Part shown: in pieces, positions 22,901-30,407 of the stretch
Layout: each line of letters starts with the position of its first letter
How positions within the stretch are numbered: the first letter of the stretch is position 1
NCBI GenBank assembly: GCA_003225315.1
Contig: QHZD01000020.1
Coordinates: forward strand, 1 to 64,000
Source of the DNA: Acidobacteriota bacterium
GTDB lineage: Bacteria; Acidobacteriota; Terriglobia; Acidiferrales; UBA7541
DNA: 64,000 nt
Direction: 5' to 3'
Program-made: the position numbers and the translations under genes
Notes under the pieces: generated by a model
Told to the model about the DNA's origin: nothing
Databases searched by the model: none
What the model saw: only the letters and a program-made list of their open reading frames with translations

Positions 22901-23484
22901 GCGTCTCCACCGACCGGTGTGTTGGGGGCGGAGGGATTGATCTGACTCGACGCTCCAGGCGCCAGAGCAGCAAGCTGGTAAATGCCTCGCCCGTTCACCG
23001 CGAGCTGCGCCAACTGCTGACCGGTGATGAGGTTGCTAACCTCGCCGGAGTCCGCTTGCACCCGGACGGCATTCGCTTCGACAGTGATCGTTTCCTGCGA
23101 CGCGCCCAAGGCCATCTGGAAATCCACACGGGTACGATCGCCGACGTTCAACACCAAGCCCTTTTGCTCTGCAACCTTGAATCCCGTGGCTTCGGCCTTA
23201 ATGTTGTAGTGGCCGACTGGCAGGTCGACCGCCACATACTGGCCCGCATCGTTTGTGGTAAACGTGTGCGTCAGATTGGTCTCCACGTGCGTAGCCGTAA
23301 TTTTCACATTAGCGATTATAGAGCCCGATGGATCTGTAACCGTTCCAACGATGGTGGCGTTCTGACCAAACGCCTGGGCCGCCGTACCTAAGACAAGCAT
23401 GCACAGAAGCAATGCGTGAGATAGACGGAATTGTTTCGCGGCAAAGGAACTTACCCGGGAAAACTGAGAAATAAGGAACGTCAT
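19939..23484 (-). CDS. TonB-dependent receptor, Oar-like, with carboxypeptidase-regulatory domain
   Basis: A 1181-residue outer-membrane protein from ATG 23484 (GGAGGAAAAG upstream). A signal peptide (LSHALLLCMLVLGTAAQAFG) is followed by a carboxypeptidase-regulatory-like domain (ATIVGTVTDPSGSI to NIKAEATGFK). Next come a plug region (VNGRGIYQLAALAPG, EFRALTSNYSADYG) and a long barrel ending in the aromatic signature QLGAKLYF. Size and order fit the Oar-like receptors abundant in Acidobacteriota, thought to import glycans or other large nutrients. A divergent LacI-family regulator and a strong promoter with direct repeats suggest control by a sugar signal. No TonB box is certain. Confidence 0.92.
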   Translation of the reverse strand: MTFLISQFSRVSSFAAKQFRLSHALLLCMLVLGTAAQAFGQNATIVGTVTDPSGSIIANVKITATHVETNLTHTFTTNDAGQYVAVDLPVGHYNIKAEATGFKVAEQKGLVLNVGDRTRVDFQMALGASQETITVEANAVRVQADSGEVSNLITGQQLAQLAVNGRGIYQLAALAPGASSQINPSAPNTPVGGDAGVEFNGMRQNHNIYLLDGGEDDDRGGAGGMSIAPSSDAIAEFRALTSNYSADYGLSSGGTMTLVLKSGTNTLHASAWEFNRNDALDARNFFNPPPQKVAELRVNVFGFNVGGPVTFGKLYNPDRKKTFFFYNMEWRKYINGGLTNQTVPNPLSYGGDFSSNPAVINVPTTAQVAPGVLFANCPGGVAPAGVVQGSQFPGNKIPSCMINANASALLTAGIFPKSNAVDANGNPTFIGGNNSPTNLREEIVRIDHNFSSKFSVFGHFVDEQVSQGFGISQWSGANVPTVGDTFGNPSYSGVIHTTYAISPTLLNEASFNYNGNRINIIPFAGSGLASLALPTGYVSTNSRLFTGPNNLSRIPNIDLNGGINSHFEIASWPWRNKADDYQIRDDISLTKGAHQLKFGGSWAIYKKVQDLFGTTQGSFNFDGTFTTPSGSKSKPGNDLADFLLGDAKSYNELAVQDKGLWNNVSWAMYVQDNWRVNHRLTLNLGLRWDGVPHTYEANNRMGNFYPSLYNTANKATFNTNGTICSSGNPATDPGCSAISPGLGTSPNSILAGVPLYLNGIGIPGQNGVPKGLVNNHWAAFGPRIGFAYDLTGNGKTVVRGGFGIMYERIQGNDMYNAGPNIPFSLGVTLNNVEMTNPGISLASGSAAAKPINAADITGLGVNNYKLPASYQYSFGVQHALNAKSVLSVSYVGNQNRHQNDYSEYNLPSASALPGLIGGTTKYNLAPGLPFPGFHSIRLAGNEANSHYNALQVDLNSQIGRDLQLRAYYTLSRAIDPSTGGNGGGDLANVSNPYAGWVYDVGPSGYDRTHNAAFNFIYDIPVFRRSSSRLLRSTVGGWQVSGIVVVESGLPINVGISGNQSGNGLPNATNRPNLTGSISYPHTIGQWFDTTAFTLPAVGAFGTLGHNALRGPGRDNWNMSLFKSFTFSETRGSRLEFRVESFNTWNHTQFNNVSANLGDSKFGQLTSAFDPRIFQLGAKLYF

Positions 23485-23602
23485 TCTTTTCCTCCACACC
23501 CGTATCTATATTAATGAGGCTGACATTGCAGAACGGACCCCAACCCCTAACCACCACACAGCAACCACGCAATTACGCGCGGAGCGGTTTTCAACTACCG
23601 TC

Positions 23603-23631
23603 TATATAGTCTTGCGGCAGACGCATGTCAA
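23603..23631 (-). promoter_or_regulatory. Strong sigma-70 promoter of the TonB receptor gene
   Basis: Minus strand: TTGACA (23626-23631), a 17-base spacer, TATATA (23603-23608). The predicted start near 23596 leaves a leader of about 110 bases before the ATG. Two direct repeats (23635-23670) lie immediately upstream of the -35 box. Confidence 0.82.
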
Positions 23632-23634
23632 GCG

Positions 23635-23670
23635 AAAATAATGATATTCCAAAGAAAAATAATGATATTC
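23635..23670 (-). repeat. Two 15-bp direct repeats upstream of the TonB receptor promoter
   Basis: AAAATAATGATATTC occurs at 23635-23649 and 23656-23670, exactly 21 bp (two helical turns) apart, beginning four bases from the -35 box. A partial match in the other orientation (GAATATCCCATTTTT) lies at 23901-23915, before the LacI-family gene. This is likely a protein-binding array, or an A/T-rich UP element. Confidence 0.7.
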
Positions 23671-23680
23671 TACGGCCACG

Positions 23681-23708
23681 AAAAACCGGAGGGCGTGGAG
23701 CCCTCCGG
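23681..23708 (-). terminator. Terminator-like hairpin upstream of the TonB promoter
   Basis: Minus strand: CCGGAGGGC, loop TCCAC, GCCCTCCGG, then TTTTT. It is a perfect 9-bp stem with a T-run, but no minus-strand gene is seen upstream (23709-23942). It may insulate the receptor promoter or end an unrecognised small RNA. Confidence 0.6.
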
Positions 23709-23810
23709 TCGAGGGACTGTTTTCAACAGTGGTGCTTTATCCATATAAATGTAGGACTATGCCGACTCTTAGGCGAAACTTCGCGCCAGGAGCTTGCATC
23801 CAAGCCTTGC

Positions 23811-23837
23811 TTGGCAACTGCCAAGTGGCGCTAGAAT
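23811..23837 (+). promoter_or_regulatory. Candidate operator/promoter of the LacI-family gene
   Basis: A dyad TTGGCA-AC-TGCCAA (23811-23824) overlaps a possible -35 box, and TAGAAT (23832-23837) could be the -10. The dyad has the size and symmetry of LacI-family operators. Autoregulation is inferred. Confidence 0.4.
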
Positions 23838-23942
23838 CTCGGCTTATTGGGAATCGGGCGCGCTTGCCGCGACACAATTCCCAATTCTGCGCCCCGTTTC
23901 GAATATCCCATTTTTAGAAGATGTGCGGAGAACCAAATAAAA

Positions 23943-25049
23943 ATGATGCTTCCGCCGAAAAAGAAGCCAGCGCATCGCGGCGAACCCAAGGTTACGCTCA
24001 AGACCATTGCGCAGCATCTCGGGCTGACTCCAGGGACGGTATCAGCTGCTTTGAACAACTCCGCTGCGGCACGTTCCATTCCCCAGCACACCAAAAATCG
24101 CATCATTGAAGCCGCGAAAACGCTCAACTATCGGCCTAACTTTTTTGCGCGCACCTTGCGCTTAAAGAGAACTTACACGATCGGCGTGATCGCTGAGGAA
24201 ATTGGCGACGCCTACGGCTCGATGGTGATCAGCGGTATCGAAGAGTATTTGCGCAAGAACAATTATTTCTTCCTCACCGTGATTCACCGGCATGATCCGA
24301 AGCTCCTGCAAACCTACGCGCAAATGCTGCTGACGCGTGGCGTCGAGGGTTTCATCACTACGGACACCTCGATCACTGAGAAGATTGCCCTGCCTACCGT
24401 TGCCGTGGCGGGACATCAGCCCGTCGATGGCGTAACCAACATCATCCTGGATCACACGCGGGCCGCGAGGCTGGCACTGGAACATCTTCGCGATCTGGGC
24501 CACGAGGAGATCGCCTTCATTAGAGGGCAGACGATGAGTTCGGATTCCACGGTGCGTTGGAGCGCGATTTGCGAAGTGGCCCAGGAAGTCGGCATTCGCA
24601 TTCGTCCCGAACTGACCATCCAACTGGAGGGCTTCGATTCGACGCCCGGCATTGGATATACTTTCTGCAAGCAACTCTTGGCCAGGAAGCATCCTTTCAC
24701 TGCGCTTTTTGCTTACAACGACATTGCAGCCATTGGCTCAATTTGGGCGATCCGCGAAGCAGGCTTGCGCGTACCGGAAGACGTTTCGATTGTAGGCTTC
24801 GACGATATCGCGGGCGCGGCCTACGCCAATCCGGGTCTTACCACGGTACGACAGCCACTCGTAAAGATGGGCCAAATCGCAGCGCAAACCGTCGTCGACC
24901 TCATTGAAGGGCGCGGCGAATACGTGCCGGAAATCGCCATCGAACCGGAATTTGTGGTTCGCCAGTCTACTGGGCCCGCCACTGTCCGCCAGCTTCGAAG
25001 CGTTAAAGCTGCCTCGCCACATCTGCAAACGGGCTATTTAGCCAAATAA
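23943..25049 (+). CDS. LacI family transcriptional regulator
   Basis: A 368-residue protein; two ATG codons at 23943 and 23946 are equally possible and GCGGAG lies upstream. The N-terminal LacI HTH (VTLKTIAQHLGLTPGTVSAALNN) with hinge helix (NYRPNFFARTL) is followed by a sugar-binding core: IGVIAEEIGDAYGSMVISGIEEYL, FAYNDIAAIGSIWAIREAG and VSIVGFDDIAGAAYANPGLTTVRQP. It is divergent from the TonB receptor gene, whose promoter carries paired repeats, so the receptor is the probable target. The ligand is unknown. Confidence 0.92.
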   Translation: MMLPPKKKPAHRGEPKVTLKTIAQHLGLTPGTVSAALNNSAAARSIPQHTKNRIIEAAKTLNYRPNFFARTLRLKRTYTIGVIAEEIGDAYGSMVISGIEEYLRKNNYFFLTVIHRHDPKLLQTYAQMLLTRGVEGFITTDTSITEKIALPTVAVAGHQPVDGVTNIILDHTRAARLALEHLRDLGHEEIAFIRGQTMSSDSTVRWSAICEVAQEVGIRIRPELTIQLEGFDSTPGIGYTFCKQLLARKHPFTALFAYNDIAAIGSIWAIREAGLRVPEDVSIVGFDDIAGAAYANPGLTTVRQPLVKMGQIAAQTVVDLIEGRGEYVPEIAIEPEFVVRQSTGPATVRQLRSVKAASPHLQTGYLAK

Positions 25050-25295
25050 AGGGCAAGTTCAGTTCCCTGCCGCTTTGCAAACCGCCGCGCTTCCACGATG
25101 CCCAAGCTCGACCGGGCCCCGCGAAATCGCCTGCCGTTTCCACAAAACAAGTACCGGAACGTTCATTGCAAAAAACCTGGCCGCAAGGTCAGTGTGACCG
25201 ATTGGGGGAGTACTGTACTTCCAAATCCTCGAAGCGAAGCCGGGAGCGTGGCTTACTGAAGCCAGTGCCATGCCCGGCCCTCGAAAGAGGTCTGT

Positions 25296-25772
25296 ATGAA
25301 AAACAGATGGATCGTCGTTGGAGTTGCCGGAGTCAGCGTTTTGCTTGGCGGCGCCACGGCAGCGGCGCATTCCTATAATCCAATCAAATGGATCAGGAAA
25401 GGTCCAAGCCCCACGGCCAGCGAACAGCTCGCCGGGAACAAAGAGCAGGAGAAAAAGTTGTCGCTGCAATTGCAGGCGGTTCTGCCTCCGCGCACCAGCC
25501 TGAAGGATGCTTGCGCGGGATTCAGAACCCTCAGCGATTGCGTCGCATCGCTCCACGTCAGCCGCAATCTCTCAATCAAATTCAATTGCCTGAAGTGGGA
25601 TGTGACCGGCGCGAAACCTGCCGGGGATGTCAAATCGTGCGCGGCTCCGTCGAATGACAAGGGCATGGACCTCAGCAAAGCAATCCGTGTGCTGAAGCCC
25701 GACGCCAATTTCCGGACCGAAGCCAAGAACGCCGAGAGGCGCGCGCGCGAGGACATCAAGGACGCTTCGTAG
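25296..25772 (+). CDS. Conserved hypothetical secreted protein
   Basis: A 158-residue protein from ATG 25296, with GAAAGAGG upstream. A signal peptide (IVVGVAGVSVLLGGATAAAH) is followed by a helical region with three cysteines (KDACAGF, LSDCVASL, FNCLKWDVTG), then a charged, helical C-terminus (EAKNAERRAREDIKDAS). I do not recognise a named domain. It is monocistronic and followed by a clear terminator. It is probably periplasmic; function unknown. Confidence 0.7.
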   Translation: MKNRWIVVGVAGVSVLLGGATAAAHSYNPIKWIRKGPSPTASEQLAGNKEQEKKLSLQLQAVLPPRTSLKDACAGFRTLSDCVASLHVSRNLSIKFNCLKWDVTGAKPAGDVKSCAAPSNDKGMDLSKAIRVLKPDANFRTEAKNAERRAREDIKDAS

Positions 25773-25803
25773 TCAGAGTTAGCCATCGCTTCCCTCTGTG
25801 TAA

Positions 25804-25832
25804 GGGCGGGCTTCAGTCCGCCCCTTTCTTTT
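25804..25832 (+). terminator. Rho-independent terminator
   Basis: GGGCGGGC, loop TTCA, GTCCGCCC (one G-T pair), then C and TTTCTTTTT. It lies 31 bases after the stop of the secreted hypothetical. Confidence 0.82.
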
Positions 25833-25960
25833 TCCAGTCCCCCGCTTTTGCATTTGTAGAGGCGCGGCCCGCTGTGGCGCCTTGCGCTGTTCTTGGCATT
25901 GAATGAGCGCCCGGTGCGTTGTGTAACCCATGTCTCCGGGCCGGACCCGGAAACAAGTGG

Positions 25961-26034
25961 CGCGCCAGGAGGGATTCGAACCCCCGACCCTTAGCTCCGG
26001 AGGCTAATGCTCTATCCATCTGAGCTACTGGCGC
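25961..26034 (-). tRNA. tRNA-Arg (anticodon CCG)
   Basis: A 74-base cloverleaf on the minus strand: acceptor GCGCCAG / CTGGCGC with discriminator G, D-arm GCTCAGATGGATAGAGC, anticodon arm TTAGC-CTCCGGA-GCTAA (anticodon CCG), and T-arm GGGGGTTCGAATCCCTC. CCA is not encoded. It reads CGG arginine codons. Confidence 0.97.
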
Positions 26035-26154
26035 GCAGCAGACCCTCTTGAATTGTTTCGAGAGGGGGCGACACGGAGGAACTTCAATCAACATTAACAT
26101 TCTATCCGGTATGAATGGCGGGCGCTAGCGGGCATTCACGAGGGGCGAGCCGGT

Positions 26155-26499
26155 TCAACCTTTGGCGCGGGACCGGATTTCCTTCGCCAGTCTTTCGATT
26201 TCATCGGTTTTGCGCAGCATGGCAACGGAAAGCACATGGACTGAATCGGTCTTTTCGACTTCGGCCTTCAGTTCGCTCGCCAGATCGTAAAGTTTCTCGA
26301 CATTTTTCTTAATTTCCTTTTGATTGGCCTCGAGTATCAGCTTGGGATCGGGCTTCGGGGCGCTCGGATCTTCTTCCTTTGGCAGCTGTGGGTTCTGCGG
26401 GGGCTTGGGGCGAGCCTGCGCGCTGGGCAGAAAAGCCACGACGCCGGCAGGCACGACGACGGAAACAATTCTTGTTAGAAAATCGCGTCTCGCTTCCAT
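26155..26499 (-). CDS. Conserved hypothetical protein with Tat-like signal and coiled coil
   Basis: A 114-residue protein from ATG 26499 (AAGGAGTTTCGACC upstream). It begins MEARRDFLTRIVSVVVPAGVVAF, a twin-arginine-like or signal-anchor segment. A Pro/Lys-rich linker (ARPKPPQNPQLPKEED) and a long amphipathic helix from about residue 50 to the end (LILEANQKEIKKNVEKLYDL...) follow. No enzymatic motif. It is divergent from the MscS gene. It may be an envelope-associated coiled-coil protein; function unknown. Confidence 0.68.
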   Translation of the reverse strand: MEARRDFLTRIVSVVVPAGVVAFLPSAQARPKPPQNPQLPKEEDPSAPKPDPKLILEANQKEIKKNVEKLYDLASELKAEVEKTDSVHVLSVAMLRKTDEIERLAKEIRSRAKG

Positions 26500-26594
26500 G
26501 GTCGAAACTCCTTGCTTAAGCTCATCCTCCCGCCACACGGGGGGAATACTTCCTTGTAGCTCTTCCAATGTTATACTCCCTCTCTCGTCAAGAA

Positions 26595-27473
26595 ATGCCT
26601 AGTTCCTTCAATCGCTGGCTGGAATTGACTCTTCCAAACGCGCTCCATCTTCTGGGGATTCTGGTCATCGCGCTGGTGGTGAACCGGCTGCTGCGCGCGG
26701 TGACGAACCTGGTGATCAAGCAGGCGTCGCCGCCAGGGCGCTCGGCGCAATTGCGCGAACAACAGACGCGCACGCTCGCTGGAGTGCTTTACGGCGCAGC
26801 CAGCAAAGTCGTCTGGGGAGTGGCGTTATTAACGGCCTTGCCGGAGTTTGGCATCAATGTTACGCCAGTGGCGGCCCTGGCCGGCCTGGCCAGCGTGGCT
26901 CTCGGGTTCGGCGCGCAGAACCTGGTGCGCGACATCATCACCGGTTTCTACATCGTCCTTGAGGATCAATACGCGGTTGGAGACACGATTCAATTCGCCG
27001 ACTACGCCGGGCGAGTGGAACACCTCACGCTGCGGCGCACGGTGATCCGCGACGCGCGAGGCGCATTGGTAACCATCGCCAATGGAGAGATTCGCACGGT
27101 GAGCAACCTCAGCCGCGACTGGTCGCAGGCATTCGTGGACGTCTCGCTCGCACCGGAAAGTCCGGTCGAGAAAACATTGCAGGCGCTGGAAACCGCTGCG
27201 GCCGCGTTGCGGGGCGACCCGGCATGGTCGCAAGCGCTGGTAGACGGGCCGCGGATCCTTGGCGTGCAGAGCTTTGACCGGACTTCGACGACCGTGCGAT
27301 TGCAGGTTCGCACGGCGCCGACGCGACAGGATGAAGTAGCACGCGAACTGCGGCGGCGCATCCAGATCGAATTCCAAAAACACGGTATACCCATCTCGAG
27401 CGTGTATCGCATCGAATTGGCGGGCGTTTCCCACTCCTCGCCGGAAGCCGCCCAAGCGGGCGGTGCGAGTTAG
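26595..27473 (+). CDS. Mechanosensitive ion channel, MscS family
   Basis: A 292-residue protein with an N-terminal membrane helix (LHLLGILVIALVVNRLLRAV), a second one around GAASKVVWGVALLTALPEF, and the pore helix region VAALAGLASVALGFGAQNLVRDIITGFYIVLED. The last matches the MscS TM3 signature. The cytosolic beta and C-terminal domains follow (VGDTIQFADYAGRVEHLTLRRT). The start is uncertain: ATG 26595 is used, but the frame opens at ATG 26568, which overlaps a TATACT that might be a -10 box. It releases solutes on osmotic downshock. It lies 17 bases before the next gene. Confidence 0.88.
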   Translation: MPSSFNRWLELTLPNALHLLGILVIALVVNRLLRAVTNLVIKQASPPGRSAQLREQQTRTLAGVLYGAASKVVWGVALLTALPEFGINVTPVAALAGLASVALGFGAQNLVRDIITGFYIVLEDQYAVGDTIQFADYAGRVEHLTLRRTVIRDARGALVTIANGEIRTVSNLSRDWSQAFVDVSLAPESPVEKTLQALETAAAALRGDPAWSQALVDGPRILGVQSFDRTSTTVRLQVRTAPTRQDEVARELRRRIQIEFQKHGIPISSVYRIELAGVSHSSPEAAQAGGAS

Positions 27474-27490
27474 AGCAAGGAGAATCGGCC

Positions 27491-27946
27491 ATGGCCCAGA
27501 TTACGTATGACGAAGTAAACTTGATGCTGCGCTTGTACGACATGAGGCGGGAGCCGCGGCTGCGCCAGGCGCGCGCCTGGTTCGTGGAACACTTTCATCC
27601 GCAATCTCCGGAAGAGATGATGAAGAGTTATCCGCAAGGGAGCGAGGAAAACACGTACATCCGCATGGTGATCAGCTATTGGGACATGGTGGCGGGCATC
27701 GTCAACCGCGGGCTGATCAATGACGAATTATTTTTCGACAGTAACGGCGAGATTTGGGTGGTGTGGGACCGCATGCGATCGATCGTTCCGACATGGCGAG
27801 CAGCCTTCAAGAATCCGCTTCTTTTCCACCACATAGAAGAAACTTGCAAACGATTGGAAGCGTGGCGGGAAAAGCGGGCGCCAGGATCCACCGCGGCCAT
27901 GCGGCAAATGATGGCGCAGTCAAAATCCGGAGCAAAGATTGCGTAG
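27491..27946 (+). CDS. Conserved hypothetical protein (151 aa)
   Basis: A soluble, largely helical 151-residue protein from ATG 27491 (GCAAGGAGAATC upstream). Distinctive segments are YDEVNLMLRLYDMRREPRLR, WFVEHFHPQSPEEM, YIRMVISYWDMVAGIVNRGLI and FHHIEETCKRLEAWREKR. No named domain is recognised with certainty; the layout vaguely resembles DUF4760-type helical proteins. It follows the MscS gene after 17 bases and may be cotranscribed. It converges on the GGDEF gene. Confidence 0.65.
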   Translation: MAQITYDEVNLMLRLYDMRREPRLRQARAWFVEHFHPQSPEEMMKSYPQGSEENTYIRMVISYWDMVAGIVNRGLINDELFFDSNGEIWVVWDRMRSIVPTWRAAFKNPLLFHHIEETCKRLEAWREKRAPGSTAAMRQMMAQSKSGAKIA

Positions 27947-27992
27947 AACACCGGAAGAAGAAAAGTTTTCCGGAGCGAGCCATGTCTGACGA

Positions 27993-28961
27993 TCAGCGGC
28001 GCATCCGGATATGCTCCTGTTCCTGCGGCTCTGGAGCAAGTGAGGGCATGGTGGGGCTAGCGAGTTTCACGCAATTACGTCCAGCCGCCTTGGCAGCATA
28101 AAGAGCTACGTCAGCCTCGTGGAGAAGCTCTTCCACGGGGCGGAAGCCCCACTCCTGGCTCAGCAATAGCCCGAGACTCATGGTAATGGGAATCGGACCA
28201 CTGGACGACGGCATTGGTTTTTGGGAGATGGCTTTGCAAATCTCCTCGGCGCGGGCAAAGGCGAAGGCCGGTTTGCAGTTGTTAAGGACTATCAGGAACT
28301 CCTCGCCGCCATACCTTCCGACGAAATCGTAAGACCGCACGGAAGCCAGCAGCCGCTTGGCCGTTTCTTTCAGGACGTCGTCACCGGTGACGTGGCCGTA
28401 GGTATCGTTCACGCTTTTGAAGTGATCCAGGTCGCACATCAAGATGGCCGTGGAGACATGTTCGCGCCTGGAACGGGCAAGTTCGCGGCCCAGCAGATCC
28501 ATAATCACGCCGCGATTCCAGAGCGAGGTCAGCCCGTCATGGGTGGCCTGGAATCGCATCTCCTCGCGGGCCTCGATCAAGCGGTCTTCAAGATTGAGGA
28601 TTCGCAAGCCGGTGCGGAGGCGCGCTTTCAGCTCTTCCGGGTCAAACGGTTTGATCAGATAATCATCGGCCCCAGATTCGAGCCCTGCGACGACGTCTTC
28701 TTTCGATTCCTTTGATGTAAGCAACACCATATAGACGTAGGACTGGTGTTTCGTTTTCCGCACTTCGCGGCAAACGCCCGGACCATCCAGCTCTGGCATT
28801 ACCCAGTCCAGCAGCGCGAGCCTTGGCCCATCTGGCAGACACAACTGCTCCGCCGCCAGGCGGCCATTCTCCACGGCGGTCACTTCGTAACCCGCACGCT
28901 CCAGCGTTTTCAGGAGCAATTTCCGCGACATCATTTCATCATCGGCGACCAGAATCCTCAT
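27993..28961 (-). CDS. Response regulator with GGDEF diguanylate cyclase domain
   Basis: A 322-residue protein. The start is ATG 28961, overlapping the stop of the HPt gene (ATGA). Residues 1-120 form a receiver domain with the phosphoacceptor Asp at about 52 (LALLDWVMPELDG) and the conserved Lys in YLIKPFDPEE. After a coiled linker comes a GGDEF domain (LTSLWNRGVIMDLL, DLDHFKSVNDTYGH), with the active-site motif as RYGGEEF. It should make c-di-GMP when phosphorylated. The neighbouring HPt protein is the likely phosphodonor, and YfiR lies upstream in the same operon. Confidence 0.93.
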   Translation of the reverse strand: MRILVADDEMMSRKLLLKTLERAGYEVTAVENGRLAAEQLCLPDGPRLALLDWVMPELDGPGVCREVRKTKHQSYVYMVLLTSKESKEDVVAGLESGADDYLIKPFDPEELKARLRTGLRILNLEDRLIEAREEMRFQATHDGLTSLWNRGVIMDLLGRELARSRREHVSTAILMCDLDHFKSVNDTYGHVTGDDVLKETAKRLLASVRSYDFVGRYGGEEFLIVLNNCKPAFAFARAEEICKAISQKPMPSSSGPIPITMSLGLLLSQEWGFRPVEELLHEADVALYAAKAAGRNCVKLASPTMPSLAPEPQEQEHIRMRR

Positions 28962-29311
28962 CCATGCACCTCTGCCATGCATGCGTCCAATTGCAGCAGG
29001 AGATCTTTGCTTACGCTCTCGAACACGGAGCAAGCTTCCTGGAACTTGGAAATCTCTCGATTCTGGCCCAACTGCTCGAGACGGGCGGCGGCATCCGCGG
29101 CGGAAGTTGCCGCCAGGTTGGAAAGCATTCCTTTCAAGGTATGGGCCTCGGCAGTGACACGATCCCCATCCATGGAATCGACGGCATCGCGCAGAGCCTG
29201 GAGATGTCCGGGAAACTCATCCTTGAAAATCAATAAGAGTTCACGCATGAGTCCGTGGTCATTTTCGACGCGCGCCAATAGTTCAGCGAGATCAATGATT
29301 GCGTTGGGCAT
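28958..29311 (-). CDS. Histidine phosphotransfer (HPt) protein
   Basis: A 117-residue protein from ATG 29311 (GGGAGGGGGAAA upstream). It is an all-helical HPt domain with the phosphohistidine in AEAHTLKGMLSNL (His at about 57). It relays phosphate between a hybrid sensor kinase, not encoded here, and a response regulator, most likely the overlapping REC-GGDEF protein. The stop overlaps that gene's start by four bases, pointing to coupled translation. Confidence 0.88.
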   Translation of the reverse strand: MPNAIIDLAELLARVENDHGLMRELLLIFKDEFPGHLQALRDAVDSMDGDRVTAEAHTLKGMLSNLAATSAADAAARLEQLGQNREISKFQEACSVFESVSKDLLLQLDACMAEVHG

Positions 29312-29363
29312 GTACGCTTTCCCCCTCCCGGCTAAATCTTGAAAGCCGGCGCGGATTGGCATG

Positions 29364-29978
29364 TCAGCTCTTCGCAGCTTCCGCCTGATTCACAATGCGT
29401 CGCGCCAAGGCGAGCAGGCGCGAACTGATTTTCAAGTGGGCCTTGTTGGCAGCCTCCAGATTCACGTCAAATTGAATCGCGCCTGGCTGGCTGGAGAAAC
29501 TTACGATTCCGCCAGCGTCAAGAAACTCTGGTGTTTCCCCGACGGTAAGCACCATTCGGCCGCGCACCGCGTCCAGCGACTGGTTGTATCTCTTCCGCTC
29601 CGAGCGGCTTACGAACAAAATCTGGCAAGCGGACAGTTCCTGTAGCTTTCGTACCCAGCGAATTTCGATACGCCGCCCCTGTACGGCTGTGCCCCGGGTT
29701 ATCTCTGCCAGCGAAGTTCCAAAGGTAAACTCGCCAAAAACACAAACCAGAAAGGGTGCTGTCACCGGTGGCAGCGCTTCCGAGGACCATTCTACAAAGC
29801 TGGGAAAATTTGCCAGATAGTTGGCCTTGGCACGGTATTCGATGGCGGAGGAGTCCTGCGCACGGAGCGGCGCTGAAACCAACGGGAGTGAGAACGCTAA
29901 GCTGACGGACAGTAGTGACCTGATGGTTGGCCTAAGGGTGCTGATCGGATTTCGATTTCTGCGCTGAAGGTTAGACAC
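29364..29978 (-). CDS. YfiR/HmsC-family periplasmic protein
   Basis: A 204-residue protein from GTG 29978 (GGGGGGATTCTT upstream). The signal peptide (LLSVSLAFSLPLVSAPLRA) is followed by the YfiR (DUF4154) core: IEYRAKANYLANFPSFVEW, FLVCVFGEFTFG, CQILFVSRSERKR and VLTVGETPEFLDAGGIVSF. YfiR-type proteins sense periplasmic redox or envelope state and restrain a membrane diguanylate cyclase. Here the cyclase in the operon is a cytosolic REC-GGDEF protein, so a membrane partner must be elsewhere. It starts the three-gene operon, 52 bases before the HPt gene. Confidence 0.86.
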   Translation of the reverse strand: MSNLQRRNRNPISTLRPTIRSLLSVSLAFSLPLVSAPLRAQDSSAIEYRAKANYLANFPSFVEWSSEALPPVTAPFLVCVFGEFTFGTSLAEITRGTAVQGRRIEIRWVRKLQELSACQILFVSRSERKRYNQSLDAVRGRMVLTVGETPEFLDAGGIVSFSSQPGAIQFDVNLEAANKAHLKISSRLLALARRIVNQAEAAKS

Positions 29979-30407
29979 AAGAATCCCCCCGAAAACAAAG
30001 GCACGCTTATGTCCAAGCCTAAACGCATCCGTCGAGCTAAACGATTGATAAGAATTAAGTTCGGCGAAGGGTTTCTTGCACCGCTTTGGGGCAGGATGCC
30101 CGCGATGGAACGAACTCCAGAAAATGGTTCAATTTGAAACTGGCGGTCAAATTGGTAGGCTTTGCGGGTTGAATGCCGCATCAGAGTGCGCGCCTGTACA
30201 CATTCGCGCGGCATGAAAGAAGAGGACGTGCGCGCGCTGGTGCAGAGACATACCAGGGGGCGCGACCTGGGATTTCTTGGCGAACCCCGCGTGAATGTTT
30301 TGGAACTGAATCTGGAGATGGACAGCCTTCATGCCGCGCGATAACCCGATGCCCGCAAGCAAATTAATGGGTGCCTTCCGAGTCGTGATTCGAAGAGAAA
30401 GGCATGG
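29979..30407. other. Intergenic region, no supported gene
   Basis: About 430 bases between yfiR and tRNA-Cys. A 43-codon frame on the plus strand (ATG 30213 to TAA 30344, starting [13 protein letters not shown]) has coding-like composition but no convincing ribosome site. It may be a remnant of a longer gene. No riboswitch or terminator that I could defend was found. Confidence 0.4.

Noticed and set aside
29979-30160. c-di-GMP riboswitch in the yfiR leader
   Set aside because: The location was attractive, but the conserved core and tetraloop-receptor pattern of the GEMM class could not be found.
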